Part shown: positions 1 through 12,130 of the stretch, piece by piece
How positions within the stretch are numbered: position 1 is the first letter of the stretch
Layout: every line of letters starts with the position of its first letter
DNA from: Sanguinoderma infundibulare
Lineage: Eukaryota > Basidiomycota > Agaricomycetes > Polyporales > Polyporaceae
DNA: 64,000 nucleotides
NCBI GenBank assembly: GCA_032821775.1
Contig: JAVLRN010000005.1
Coordinates: 2,728,001 to 2,792,000 of the forward strand
Direction of reading: 5' to 3'
The notes under the pieces: model-generated
What the model saw: only the letters and a program-made list of their open reading frames with translations
The model's database searches: none
What the model was told of the DNA's origin: nothing
Made by a program: the position numbers and the translations under genes

Positions 1-30
1 GACCGAGGCTGAGTGCGAGTCAACGCCAAT

Positions 31-3000
31 TCACTTGCCTTTTCCGTGCCTCTTCTCGGCAGCACGCGCCTTGAACACCGCGGCGAGCTGCTCGTCGATG
101 GCGAGCATCTGCTCATCGTCCATCAACTCTTCCTCCGATTCGGAGTCCGAGTCCCCCGTCGCCGCTGAGATCCCGTTCACCTGCAGCGCTTCCTCGATCT
201 TGCGCCGAAGCTCGAGATCCGCCTCCTGGTCGACGTCCCCTTCCTCTTCTTCGTCCTCTTCGGCCGAAGACGAGGAGGAGGAGGAGCCTGATTCGCTCTC
301 TTCATCCTCATCCTCCTCTTCGTCGTCCATCTCGACATCCTCGTCCTCGTCGGCCATGAGCTCCTCAGGATCGCGGCGTTCCAATTGCTATGAATGAGAT
401 TCATCGAACGAACGGAGATAAGTCATATGCACACATCCACGGCGAAAAGGGCGTGGGGGGACGGCACTCACGGTGAGAATGAGATCAATCGTGCTCGCCT
501 GCACCGATCCCGACAAAAGGGCGAAAGCCTGATTCGCCACGGCCCGCATGTACGCCGTGCCCTTCTCGAGGAAGCCGATGACGGTGTCGACGAGCACGTC
601 GACCGGCTCGGGAACCTCTTTCTCCTTTCCCTTGTCTTCCGGGCCAGCCATCGCCGCGGACTTGCGGCCCTTCTTGCCCTTCTTATCCCCCGCAGGGAAC
701 ATCCGCGAGGCACCGTCAAGACAGTTCTATAGAAAAGAACGGGGACGGCAGCGATGGGATCGGTGTGAGCGATAAACGGGGTCAAGAAGGGGAGTGACCG
801 GAGGCGTATGCTCACCTCCAGAGGTTCTGGATCACTGTCGTCGTCTTCCGCACAGTAATCGTGCAGAAGCGTCGCTGAAAGCAGGATTTCGACCCCCCGT
901 GCAGCTTCCCGATGGTCTTCGGGTGCCTGTAGCAGACTTGGATCAGTCTGAGTTTGGCTGCGACTGGGATTGGGTTAACTCACGTCCGCTAGACGTGCAA
1001 GCACCTCACGGGCCATCTGGCGCTGCTCAAGTTCCTCCTCGTCCATCTCTGACAGCGGTTTGACATGCTTGCTGTCCTTCTGGAGCTCATCGATGGTCGA
1101 CAGCACTCTAGATACCCAGAGTCGCCCATCGGACGCAACGGCGGCAACCTTGGATGACTTGGCGTCCTCTGGACTCGCAGATCAGTATCCTCGCGGCAAT
1201 GAATGCCGTCTGAGACCAAAAAAGAAACACACACCTTTGATAACAGTCGTCTGCACCGTCAGGTCGGCCAAGCACGCAAGCAGCCGTTCGCGACAATCCC
1301 TCCGCAATTCTTCCGAAAACGCGGGGGTGGGAACAGAGCGCAGCTAAGGGGGGGACGAACGCAGACCACATCGGGGTCAGTAATCGCAATCTTACACGAA
1401 CGTGCAGGGACAAAGATGACGAGGAAGAATCATCGCGCCCGTGCACGACGGTCGCGGCAGGGCACGGCAGCAAGGGGAAAGAAAGGGGAAAGCGTTGGGA
1501 AGCGTCGCTATACTGGACAGTACTTACCGCGGAAATAGCACTCTTCTCCGATTTCCGCACGAGGATGAACAGGCCGTGGACGGCGAGCCAATCGAGGATC
1601 GTCTGTATCCACGCATCGCTCTTGGGGATCGCCCCATTTCGGACGAGCGCAGCAAGCTGTTCAATGATCCATGCGCGACGCGTGTTCACCGCCTGGAAAT
1701 CTGTCTCGCTGTGGTCACGATCACGACCAGAAGCGAAGATAGGAGGGATCAGCGCAATCCGTTTCGGGGCAGGCGAGCACATGGAAAATCGTTGTACGTA
1801 CTCTGCAGAAGCCGATGGCTCTCCGTCGACTTGCTTGAGCAAGTAATCAATGTAACTCTGGATACCAGCGTCGTCCATTGACGTCAGAATGGACTCAACC
1901 GTCTTCGTCTTTGTGAGTCTGTCAAACTGGCGGCTCCCATGGACACCCGTGAGCTGAAGGATCAGCGAAAAGCCAATGGTGGGGTTGCTCTTCACGAGAT
2001 TCTGGATGTCTGTCGTCTGCAACGTGCCACGACAAACGCGCCCGTAAGATAAATCGTGCACATCGGAGATGAATCGTGCACCTGAAAATAGACTCAGGAT
2101 GAGACGTACCACTTGCCTGGCTGCCTTGTGCAGATACCGGTCGCTGTTGGACAGGTGATTGATCCACGAGCGCATAAAGTTTTTTGTGAAGAGCATGGGC
2201 ATGTCGTCTGCGCTCACGCGCGGCAGCGCTTTTTGGAACACCTGGAAGCCCCAATACTTCCGCTCGGGCGAAGAAGTCGACGCGAATAGCGATTCTGTGA
2301 GATGCCGGGTCTAGCATTAGCCTTGCCGAAGCATTCTCGCATGAACGAAGTATGGAAGGTGTGGGGTAGAGAAAGCAGAGGCACAAACCATCGACGACGA
2401 TCCGGAAAAACTCTGGGAAAGACCCTCTGGGCTGGCGCTGGTCAGGTCCTAGAGCATCCGGGAGCTGGAGCAAGACCTGATCGAGTAGCATGTCCCAGAC
2501 GAAGTGGACTTGTGGCTTCCACGACCCAGATTTGGGGAGATCTGTCTCCTCGTCCTCGTCCTCGTCCGCGTCAGATTCCTGTCACGCGAACATGAGTTAG
2601 ACCGTTTGCAGGGGGCAATGCGGAGATATTCCAAGAGAGTGGAAACATGCTCTACCTTTAATATCCGCGCGATCGTGCTGAGATTCCCCGTGCTGAGAAT
2701 ATCGGGACTTTTGAACGTCGGCGATAACAGTTTCTTCCAGTCCCGAGAGGGATAGGCCGCTTGGAACTTCAGCGTGAGGGCCAGTTTCTCGGGCGACCAA
2801 GTCTTGGCTTCCGAGTATACGGCGGCAATCGTCGCGTCCAGGGCTTCGTCTCTCCACGAGACCTCCGATACGGAGAGGGCATCGAACGCCAGAGTAATGG
2901 ACCACCATGCGCTTTCGCGCAGCCACGACTTCTTCTCTCCGAGAGCGATCAGTTGGGAGAGAACTTCCTTGAAGCTTTCTAGATCAGAGGCGACAGTTGA

Positions 3001-3533
3001 CGAGGATGGGAGAGTGGTGTCGCGCAGGAGAAGGCCAGACTGGATGACTGAGGTGAGACCGAACAAGCGAGCGAAGAGAACGTCGCGTTCTTCCTGACCA
3101 GTCATAGATCCCTGTGTTTTTGACGAATCCAAGACCAGCTGGACAACCTGGGAGCATGTCACAGAGCTTATCCGCGACAGCAACTACACGAGCAAGGGAT
3201 GGGTTCACCCGACGGCACTAAGCAAGAGGACATTGAACATACCTCCGTCAAGGCAACTGCAAAGCCCAGCCTGCTGCTCTCCCTTGGGCTCGCCAATCCT
3301 CGAATCAACCTCCGCAAGGAATAAGACACGTCTTGGGCGTTCAGCGCATCAAGCCCGTCTGACTTCTTGTTGTCCCTTTCCTCGTCCTCATCCTCAGATG
3401 TCTCCGGAGACTCCTTTGGCACAAAGGTGGACTGGAAGTGCTCTAGCGCGGAAATCAACTTGACAGACGTATCTAGACGTTCTTTCTTGCTAGCCGAGGA
3501 GAGATGCCAGAAGAGAGGAAGAGTGGTAGACAT
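31..3533 (-). CDS. POL5: DNA polymerase V / MYBBP1A-like nucleolar protein, 3' end outside window
   Basis: Nucleolar protein of the POL5/Mybbp1a family, needed for rRNA synthesis and ribosome biogenesis despite its polymerase-like name. I start it at 3533 (MSTTLPLFWHLSSASKKERL). Exon 1 is 3533-3243 and exon 2 is 3183-2656. Later exons carry VHFVWDMLLDQVLLQLPDAL (about 2.5 kb), the block ERKYWGFQVFQKALPRVSAD (about 2.25 kb), GFSLILQLTGVHGSRQFDRL (about 2.0 kb) and ASDGRLWVSRVLSTIDELQK (about 1.1 kb). The last exons visible are a Lys-rich segment near 0.67 kb and the acidic Asp/Glu/Ser tract at 31-384 that precedes the family's C-terminal region. The stop at 31-33 is probably not the real end, because a GTGAAT donor overlaps it and family members continue further. 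At least eight exons with short introns. Identification is by family motifs; the individual splice sites are inferred. Confidence 0.88.
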
Positions 3534-6243
3534 GGCGGTGGCTCCAAGCCCAGAGCAGCTCAGCCAAGTTCTCAAAAATTATGGAAGCGCCTGTCCATGA
3601 TCGAGAGATTGGATAGACGCGCATCTGTTTCTCTTATCTAATCTCTACTCACCAACGCGACCGCTGCGCTCGTCCTTCCGAAGTGCCTCAATACTGGTCT
3701 CCAACATAAAAAGCAAACGTGCTCTTGAAGTGTATAGACTACAGATAAATACAGAATGATCTCCCACAAATAGACAAGTACGCTCTGATCGTCACTGGCA
3801 CTTGTACGAGTCGTACATATCACCTTCTGCATGCGCACCTCGCAGGAAGTCCTTGTTAAGGGCTCAGGTACACAATGCCAAAATGAATATGACAAGAGGG
3901 CGAGCTCGGGTCGCCAAAGAAGGGGAGAAAATAGGGAGCACCAAAGGCGGCAGCGCACATCATTCGAACCCATCGCGATCCTTCGCTCCGCCCCACGCGA
4001 CCGGCGAAGATCACGGCCAACCTGAGCCTCGCGAGCCTGCGGCGTTCCTGAACCCGTTGCCAGTCGGAAAGCTGAAGGATAAGAAAGGAAAGAGGGAAGA
4101 TCGGCACCTCTAAATGCGTTGCGCGGAGCCGGGGGAAGGTCGCGCGGGCCTGGAACCACGGTGACGCGGCGCTGCAATTCTTCCTGGGTGCCGCGCAGGC
4201 GTAGGCATCGACGATCCGAGGGCTCTGAATCAAGGTAATGACGTCGAGGGCCACACCGTGGGCGCGGTCGGCCTGGGTTTGTGAACTGTGCGTCGTCGGG
4301 GAAGATGTCGAGCGCCGAGATGCGCTCGGCGACCCGGAGTGCTTCGCTGTCGTGGTATATGGTCTTGTTTACTGGGCAGAGGTCGGTACCGTTGATGGGA
4401 AGTCGAGCAGACGGCGCAGCGCGCTCGGTGATAGTGGGACGACTTGCCATCCTGCGAGCACCATACAGGATGGTATCGGCCACGACGTACCCTCGAGTTC
4501 GTGAGGTCCTATGAGAGTGAAGCGTCAGTTGTAGCAACACCACATTCATAGATATCCAGCTCAAGCACCTCATACTTTAACCACCTCACCTCCGCTACGG
4601 CCCTCGATCATGCGTCCCGCCAACGTTGTTGAGTGGCCGATGATGAGCAACCTTGAGCTGACGTAGGAAATAAGCTGTCAACGCTAGCGGGGAATCCATC
4701 ATCGAGAATCCTGTCCTCGACGTCGAGGGTAGCGGGGAGCGGCGGGAGAGTCGTCCGAGGGTGGGACTGATGCTCCAACACCCCAGACAAACAACCGCCG
4801 TGCTGTCGGGCGTTCGGAACATCGGTTCGGGTTCTGACTCACGAAACCCTCAACGTTCCCTCGCACTGGTCGCTTGTGGTAGTCTGACGTCTTCCTGCCG
4901 TGATAGCTGTCGGACAAAGCGGGGTTTAGGGCGTTTCCCCAGAATATCGGACGATAGTCGAGGGGGAAGACGTGGGGAAACAAGCAAGCAAGAGCCCATC
5001 GGGAGCGTCCCCGGGTGGTGATAGGAAAACGCAAGGTGGTTTCTCTCATACATGCGGCCCCTTGGTCCGTCCGGTTACGATAGGGAACCGACCATTGGGC
5101 AGCTGACGCAGGCGTGTCTTGGATGTCAACTGCTCTGTCACTTCCGGTTTGCCTACAAGCTTCTTTCAACCGGGACGTCTGGCCAGAATCCCGGGGCGGC
5201 TGCGAGCGAGAAGGCCTGAGACGTACGGCGCCATGGAGGGTTGCTATTCACCGTCGCGTCTTCCACGACCCCGCGCGGCGCCTTGAGTAGCAATTACTCA
5301 ATCCGTAGCCCGGATCCTGCGACAGACACGTCGCATAACGGTGGTTCTCAACTGGGATCAGGATCAGTGACAGCATAGGCATATGTAAAGGAGGGTACGT
5401 TTGGGGTGAGTCTGTCATCTTTTCCTGCATGTCCGTCCCAATGTGGCACTCAACGCTTGTAAACAGCGTCGGGGATGAACAACCGCTGGAGGAACACGAG
5501 TCCTCACGAGGCCAGGAAACCGGTCCACGCTGTCAGCACGACAGCTGCGCATTCTAACGGCGTACAACTTCCGTAAGGCGCGGACGCACAAGGAGCACGA
5601 ATCTCATAGTTTGAGCTTCGGACGCAAGGCGACAGAGGGCGACAATCCGGGGCAGGAACAGCCGCTTCCAGTAAGTACAGTCCTGCATTGGATTATTTGC
5701 GGCTCGTTACCCTGTGTTGCAAAGATGGAGAGAGAACGGTCGGCGAAACCTGGGGAGAATAACGCGCAGGTGGTCGAGAGGTAAGTGGAGTCTGAGATGG
5801 ATGGGCGTTGTGGAGCTTGTGCGCATGGCAGGGAGATTGCGATGAGGATGGGGAGTTATCATATGGCAAGAGCCGGGGGGCGGCAGGAAGACGGAAGACG
5901 GGCGGACGGAGTCTCGGGCAGGGATGGACGAATGGGGAGGGTGCAAACACATGTGACTGGCCGATATCCGATCCACCTCGTGAATGCCGCGGTTTTCCCG
6001 CTGCTCGATGCGTCCGCTCGGTCGGGCAGACCAGCCACATCTGCCGCACTCCATCTCGCCTATTCCTCTTTCTCATTTCTGCCTCGCGACCTTTCTCTTT
6101 TATGCCCCTGTTCCGCCCGACCATCATAAATACGCCCCCTCCTCTCCCGGCTCCGCTCACCCCGCATCCCACTTCTGCACCTGCTCATCGCCTGCTAACA
6201 CTCTCCTCCACTCCTCTGCGCATCTCGCATCATAACTACCGCC
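3534..6243. other. 2.7 kb without a convincing gene
   Basis: The stretch lies upstream of POL5 and of the small protein at 6244. A minus-strand frame stays open over 3638-4573, and parts of it (around 4200-4500, reading NGTDLCPVNKTIYHDSEALR) look protein-like. However, the open frame changes near 4220, no start or splice structure emerges and I recognise no domain. It may be a decayed gene. From 4.6 to 5.7 kb I see nothing. The 5.7-6.24 kb part is pyrimidine-rich on the plus strand with a TATA-like CATAAATA near 6124, fitting a promoter for the next gene. Confidence 0.4.
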
Positions 6244-6648
6244 ATGTCCAACTCGGTCCTCTCCTCCTTCGACCCGCTCGCGACCCACCCCTTCACAAAC
6301 AACTCGGGCCTCCTCCCCAAGCCCGTCGCACCATCCCAGTTCCCTCATCCCATCCCCTCTTCCAAAGCGCACCCTGCGAGCCATGCTCACGGGCCCATCA
6401 TCCTCACCACCACCCCCGTGCAGGCGCCCCAGCCGAAGCGTCCACCACCAGCAAAGACGACCTCGCACTCGTCTGCTCCAAAGCCGATCTTCGTCCCGTT
6501 CCGTCCGGAGCGCTCTTCGCCCGACCTCGAGGACATCCTCCTAAAGAAGAAGTTCTCGGACGCCTTCCAGGGCAAGGCGCAATGGGGCATTGACCAGGTT
6601 GCGCTCGCCCCCGCCCTCTCCTCGGCCAGGCAGCGCAAGGCACAATGA
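6244..6648 (+). CDS. Small conserved fungal protein, unknown function
   Basis: Single-exon frame of 134 codons starting MSNSVLSSFDPLATHPFTNN. The first two thirds are rich in Pro, Ser and His, probably disordered. The conserved-looking part is at residues about 80-102, with IFVPFRPERSSPDLEDILLK followed by Lys-Lys, then a short tail with FQGKAQWGID. I have an impression of similar small proteins in other Agaricomycetes but no functional name. No signal peptide or membrane segment. The pyrimidine-rich leader and TATA-like CATAAATA about 120 bases upstream suit a real promoter. The frame closes in TGA directly after GCA CAA. Confidence 0.6.
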   Translation: MSNSVLSSFDPLATHPFTNNSGLLPKPVAPSQFPHPIPSSKAHPASHAHGPIILTTTPVQAPQPKRPPPAKTTSHSSAPKPIFVPFRPERSSPDLEDILLKKKFSDAFQGKAQWGIDQVALAPALSSARQRKAQ

Positions 6649-7169
6649 TGTAATTGCCCCGAATACCCATGTGATGTTCTATACCCATGGTGAGTACCTC
6701 TTCGCCTTCGTTCACCCAACCCTCGTCTCCTCCATCCATTCGCTCCGCGTTCTGGCCTGTGGGTCTCTGAACCTTCTCCTACCTTCCTTTCCCTCGCCTC
6801 CGTCATCGGACCCCCATGCTCAATTTGGCCTCCGCAGATCACTGGCTTGTTCATCGAACCGCTCGCGACCCAGCGTGGCGGCGTTCCGGAGAAGCAAGCA
6901 CTGCGCGCGTCTTTCTCCACTGTATTTCAAGGACTACTTTCTTTCGCCCGACCCGGCTTGGAGACCAAAGTGCTGCTTGGCGGCGTTGTACTATAGGAGA
7001 TGGTGTTTATAGTCGCGAAGGGTAATGCGCTCTCTACGACGGATCTCGTTCCGTATCGCTTGCATCTTACATCGTTGCATCTGCTATCTACGCACGTTCT
7101 GCTGCATCTCTCGTTCGCCTACGTACTACTAATACGCGCTATCCACATTTGCAATCACCATCATGCTTC
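6649..7169. other. Spacer between the small protein and NTAQ1
   Basis: About 520 bases holding the 3' flank of the small gene and the leader of NTAQ1. Short open frames occur but none has coding character. A GTGAGT donor-like site near 6690 could belong to a spliced 3' UTR. Nothing else is visible. Confidence 0.4.
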
Positions 7170-9179
7170 ATGTCTACTCTCACCCCGCTGCCTGCTTCTG
7201 GCGTGCCTGCCGCCAACTTTGGCTCCAGCTCGACCGTTCTCTCGCCCCCACTTCCGCTGCCACCTGACAGCGTCTACACGTCGTGTTACTGCGAAGAGAA
7301 CATCTATCTCCTCGCGCACACCTTCCGCGCAGAAGCCAGCGCGCGGGCCGCCCGCGGGGTTCTATGGCCCTGGCAGATCTACATCGTGTTCATCTCAAAC
7401 CGCGGTAAAACGGTCCGTCTCTCTCTCTTCGTCCGGGTATTATGTCCAACGCGTTCGCTCGGGGTCACCGGACTGCGCTGACGTCGGTGTTCTTCTTTCT
7501 TCCGACAGGTTGCACTCTGGTCTCAGAAGTTGCGTGCCCCAGACGTTGTCGTTTGGGATTACCATGTCATCCTGGTGCTGCGGCCAGCTGCCGCCGCCAG
7601 CCAACCACACACTACCCAGTTGCCTCGCGATCGGGACCCCGCTCCGCTTCCGCACGGCGTTCCTTGCTCGCAGAGGCACGCTGTGAACGTCAATCGAGCT
7701 CCGGAGGGCGACGATTTGAACGTGAATCAAGCAGCTGTCACTTCGGCTTGGGTATACGACTTCGATACAACCCTACCCGTCCCGAGCTCATGGAAAGGCA
7801 CGCACGGCTGAGCCTCCCATCCTTGGTCGCTCCCCTCGCTGACACTTTCTGTTGACCATGTCATGGTGCACGCGACCACCCTTCCGTTTGTGATACTGAT
7901 CCCTACTGTCCCCCCGGACCGCCGCCCCGTCGATTGGATGCCAAACACGCTCGCACTGATTCAACCGCCTCAAATGTTTTTCCGCACGCTCGCGAACTTG
8001 GACGTCATAGGTTATATTACTGGAACATTACCGTACGCGTTCGACGATGGGCTAAAAGAGCAGATCGACGACCGATTTCTCAGGTACGTGCTACTGGTAC
8101 GAGGGGCTACGTCCCCTCTGCCCCAGTTTTTTTTGACCAGCTTCGTGTGACCTATCGAAATTGCTGACGACCTTGAAACATTGCAGTCTCTTCAGAGTCG
8201 TCCCCGCGGATGTCTACCTTGACTGGTTCGCGTCAGATCGGTCTCATATGGTCAGCAGGCGTTCCTTCAGATTTCCGCGCTGTAAGCTGGGGCAATAGGG
8301 GGCTGTGGCGCACTCAGCTATTTCATTTATTCGAGCTGTGCTACCCCATCGTTCTTCCCGACGGAACTGTGGGGCACGCTTATTTCCTATCGTGTTCGTG
8401 TGCTCTCGTGAATGTGCTCATGCGCCTATTTTTGTGGCAGATTATACCTGCACCAATGGCGGGTCTCGCGACCATCACGGATGCCGTGCTTGAGTCAGGT
8501 CAGGTCCCGAACTTGAACTTGAAGGCGGGCGAGGGGAATGCGCAGAGTGCTGATTTGGAGGCGACTGCCTACGGTGCGTCGTTGATACTGTGGTTAGGCT
8601 CCTGTCCTTTGGTTCTGCGTTTCATTATTTCACGTCGCTGCCCATTTATCCTTGAACGTCGCCTCGAGGCTCAAAAGTATACGGTTTGTATGGATAAAGC
8701 GCCAGTGGTCGCGTGCGGGAGTGGGATCTAGAGCTGTGGCAGGATGAAACCAAGAACCAGGGACTATGTTTATCTGATCTCGTGTCTGATGTTTTGCATT
8801 ATGTCTTCGACATGCCTTGGTCGCGGGCGTTGTAGAAGCAAACACGACTGGCCCAAAGTACTCCTCTCCGCCGCCGCCATATCCGCCGCTATGTGGCGCG
8901 AAGGCGAAGGAACTAGGCATCGTACACAACCTCATGGTGTCCTTCGTCGCGATGGACATCGCGCCGAACAATGTGGCAAAAGAAGACCTGCGCGAGGAAG
9001 GACCAACGAGGATGGGTTCCCCAAATGATGCTGGACGGGGGGTGGCGATTAGGTCTGCTCGGGGCGCTCAAGTCGCGGTGCAGTATGGGCAGGTGATGGA
9101 CGTCAAGGGCTTCGTCCGATGGCTCTCAGAAGCCGACGACGCCTCCGCTCCGAGGTGCCAGCGGGGTTCGCAAAACTAG
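7170..9179 (+). CDS. NTAQ1: Protein N-terminal glutamine amidohydrolase (WDYHV family)
   Basis: Deamidates N-terminal Gln of proteins to Glu, feeding them into the Arg/N-degron pathway; cytosolic or nuclear. Exons 7170-7412, 7509-7797, 8011-8083, 8187-8250, 8441-8573 and 8836-9179 sum to 381 residues with all phases closing. The family's catalytic Cys-His-Asp triad is present: Cys in YTSCYCEENIYLLAHTF, His in the signature WDYHVILV, and Asp in WVYDFDTTLP. Further family blocks are FRVVPADVYLDWFASDRSHM and PPPPYPPL. Oddities: no GT donor closes exon 2, so a GC donor (AAAG|GCACGC at 7798) is needed, and a linker of about 45 residues from exon 5 sits between the SDRSHM and PPPPYPPL blocks. The C-terminal tail is longer than in animal NTAQ1. 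The family is certain; the exon 2-3 junction is inferred. Confidence 0.87.
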
Positions 9180-9750
9180 AACCTAGTCGGGTGTGCCAAG
9201 TGCGACGTGGTCGGCTGAGACCTCCGTTCCGAGAGAAGTGAGGAGCAAGGTCGGAGCGTCGGTCCCTTGACAGATCTCAGGCCTCAGCATGTACGTACTA
9301 CGCATACGTAGTAGAATACGGACGAGAAGTCGACGAATCGTGTGCGCTCCGATGGTCTGGTCTGGTCGCACTCCACTACACGCCCTTCTATAAATTGTAC
9401 GGGTAACCGTGCTTGAACTGGTGACCGACCTCCCTCAGGCGACTCTTAAGCTTGTGCCTTCTCGAGCGCGTTCAATTCAGCCACACTTCTTCGTGGCCAT
9501 GCGTCGGACCGAGGTGCCAAACCAGAGCGCCAAAGCCACGCTGTCACCGTTTGTGTCACGTGCTGGTTCAAAATCACGATCTCTGTGACCTTGTGACGAT
9601 GGCATTGTGGCACGCGGGCAAAGACTGATAGCCTTCAGTTCTTTCCTGCAGCGCCGCAGGTCTCGACGTACTCGCCGCTCTCTGCCCCTTTGTCCTCCAC
9701 ACCGCACTAGAAAAGTACCTACGACTCTGTTTCTTCCTTCTTCGCACCCC
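9180..9750. other. Intergenic spacer before the BTB-like gene
   Basis: About 570 bases with no coding signal on either strand. It presumably holds the NTAQ1 3' UTR and the promoter and leader of the next gene; the last 100 bases are pyrimidine-rich. Confidence 0.4.
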
Positions 9751-11447
9751 ATGATCATGAACGGACACGGTGGACCAAGCAATGGCACGACTACTCCTGG
9801 CTCCGGAGACGCCTACGTGAATGGGCCCTCTACCAGCGCAGGTGGGCCTGTCAATGGATACGCTCAGTAAGTGTCAATTCTTCACATCGATGCGAAGATG
9901 CAGTAGCTTTATGACGGAGGGGAAGAGGGTGGGATCGGTGGATGCTGTTTTGCCCTAGGGTGTTAGTGGCGCGTGAGATCTGGAGACTTGGTGCATTCGT
10001 CGCTGGTGACGTGCTTCGTGTCGCGCGACACCCCGGTCCAACACGTCCATCAATGGCGACTTGCGCGTCGTGTTGACGGAAAGGTAGAGGTTGACGATCT
10101 CTGTCGCGACTCCTTAAATATTGTTCGTCCTATATGCCGTGCACAAATATTTGGCGTCTATTCGCGTCGACTTGCCGGTGTTTTCTGCGACCTATCTGGG
10201 AGCAGAGCCTTTGGCTGACTATTCGGACAACAGACCCCCATCTCTATATCAAATGCACAATGAAGATATAATCAGCCACCTCTTCCAGTCAGGCTTCCAA
10301 ACTGGCGTACGCTTTCCTTCCAACTGCTGCATTGGTCCAAAGCTGACGTTGGCGTCCAGAACTATCACGATACACTACTGGTAAGCATCATCAATTCTCC
10401 CCCTTCGACGAAGAAGTTGAGCTGTTGTAATCAGCACGTCCGTGGAACCGTATACCGACTACACGCCCTCATCCTGTCGCGATCGCCGTACCTCGCACAC
10501 TTGATGTCAACATCACCACAGTCGAATAGTCACCATGTAATCTACGTTAATTTGGATCATGAACCAGAGATCACCGAAGAGGTGCGTCGTTTTTTCTCTA
10601 GCCGCAGGAAAATCTATTTATTCATCTCATGATGCATCCAGGGATTCCACCATGGTGAGTGTCATCAGTATTCGTGCAGAGACGTTATGCAAGGAAACTG
10701 GTCTCATCCTTGTTCTAAAGCATTGGCGTACCTTTATTCCGCCGCCGCCGTCGCTAATGTCCGCCCTGAAAACGCGCGTGCTGTTCTTGCGGCGGGGAGC
10801 CTCCTGGGTCGTATGGATGACCTCTGCAACTACGCTTACGAGGTCTGCCGACAATCGATCAGCCTTGACACGCTTCCGTCTTGGTTGGAGTTCGTAGAAG
10901 CTCTACCTAGCCCTAATGACGGGTCTTCGACACCTATCGTTGAGCAGCACCAACACCAACGGACGGCGGTGTTCGGCCCCTATGCGCAGCGCCTGCGCGA
11001 CGATGTCTTCAATTTCCTGGTCGTTACGCTGCCGAACCTGGTAAACTTTGGCGGACAGGCGACGCCTACGACACCACAGCCAGAAGGTACAAGCTCGCAG
11101 CCGGACGCCGGGCGGGAGACACTGCTCCAGGTGTTTGCTCGTGTACCGTTTGAGCTGTTCAAAGCTGCGGTAGAGTCGCCCACGTTCCAGCTCGGTTAGT
11201 TACCTCATACCTTGACATGCCAAGGACTGGAACTTACGTCACGACGTCGTTGTCCTCAGGGTCGACTCACTCACGCTTCAAATTCGCCAAGGATGCGATT
11301 GAGCTCCGCAAGCAGGGCATCGGGCGGGGCCAAGGCGCCGAGGAGACGGTCGTGCTGGCGTTTGGCGGGAGCTCGACGCAGTCGACGGGGGTGCTCGTCA
11401 CTCGCAAGCTGCGCCGGAGGCAGCTCTGGAAAGTCAACAACCCGTAG
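9751..11447 (+). CDS. BTB/POZ-like domain protein
   Basis: Cytosolic or nuclear adaptor-type protein. Exons 9751-9866, 10234-10306, 10360-10380, 10435-10581, 10642-10654, 10721-11194 and 11260-11447 give 343 residues with all phases matching. After a Gly/Asn/Ser-rich start, residues about 47-115 form a BTB-like core: HNEDIISHLFQSGFQTG, then VYRLHALILSRSPYLAHLMS. This is followed by ARAVLAAGSLLGRMDDLCNY, RLRDDVFNFLVVTLPNLVNF and FELFKAAVESPTFQLG, which resemble the BTB plus BACK-like fold of conserved fungal proteins. The basic C-terminus ends RKLRRRQLWKVNNP. Two very short exons (21 and 13 bases) lie within or beside the BTB region, and the first intron is unusually long (367 bases). No partner or pathway can be read from the neighbourhood; a Cullin-3 adaptor role would be only a guess. 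Confidence 0.8.
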
Positions 11448-12130
11448 GAGTTGGGTTGCAATGACAGGGGCCCGTAGGAGGGCCGTCCTGCTGTTGGTTG
11501 TTATTTCGCCCGCGCGCGTGGGGTGATCCGCGCCCGTTCTGCTGCTGCTATCATCTCGATCTGTGTGCTCGTCGTGTGTCAATCGTCTTGCATTGTCGTC
11601 GTAGTCGTACTCTTGTGCCTGTTCCCGCTGCCATCTGCTCGGTTGTTGTTGTGTTCATAGGTCGTGATTTAGGCTGGGGGCCGTACCCTATACATAGCGT
11701 TGTGTATGCGGACTGTCGATTATCAGAGCTATTGCTTACAAGAGACAAACATGTGCGTTAGAGATCCTGCGTGTTCGGGGTGGGCGTTGTCGTTGACAGA
11801 TTGTCGTAGTAGGAGTAGGTTCCCTGGAATGACGATTGGCCTCGAATAGCATGGCTGTCTGTTACACCATTAGTTCCGAGCTCGAATCCTCCTTTCCGTG
11901 TGTCGCTTGTCTCGCATCTTGAACTTGAATAGACCGCAGTCGCGCCACGCGGTCACGGACCGTCGATCGCGATTGGCGACTGGCCGGGCTCGCTGCGGGT
12001 GACGACTGCGACTGGTTGCGAACAAAGGCGGACAGGCACTCCGAGTGGCGACACGTCGCAGGCCCGGCTTGACTGTCAAGTCAGGCTCAGCTCGCTACCG
12101 CGCGCCCGCGCATCTTGTGCATTGCACACC
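11448..12130. other. Intergenic spacer
   Basis: About 680 bases between two plus-strand genes. No open frame has coding character and no tRNA-like or repeat structure was found. It likely contains the 3' UTR of the BTB-like gene and the promoter of the EI24-like gene. Confidence 0.4.

Noticed and set aside
3638..4573. 311-codon minus-strand frame upstream of POL5
   Set aside because: Protein-like only in part, the frame shifts near 4220 and no family could be recognised; kept as a possible relic and not called as a gene.
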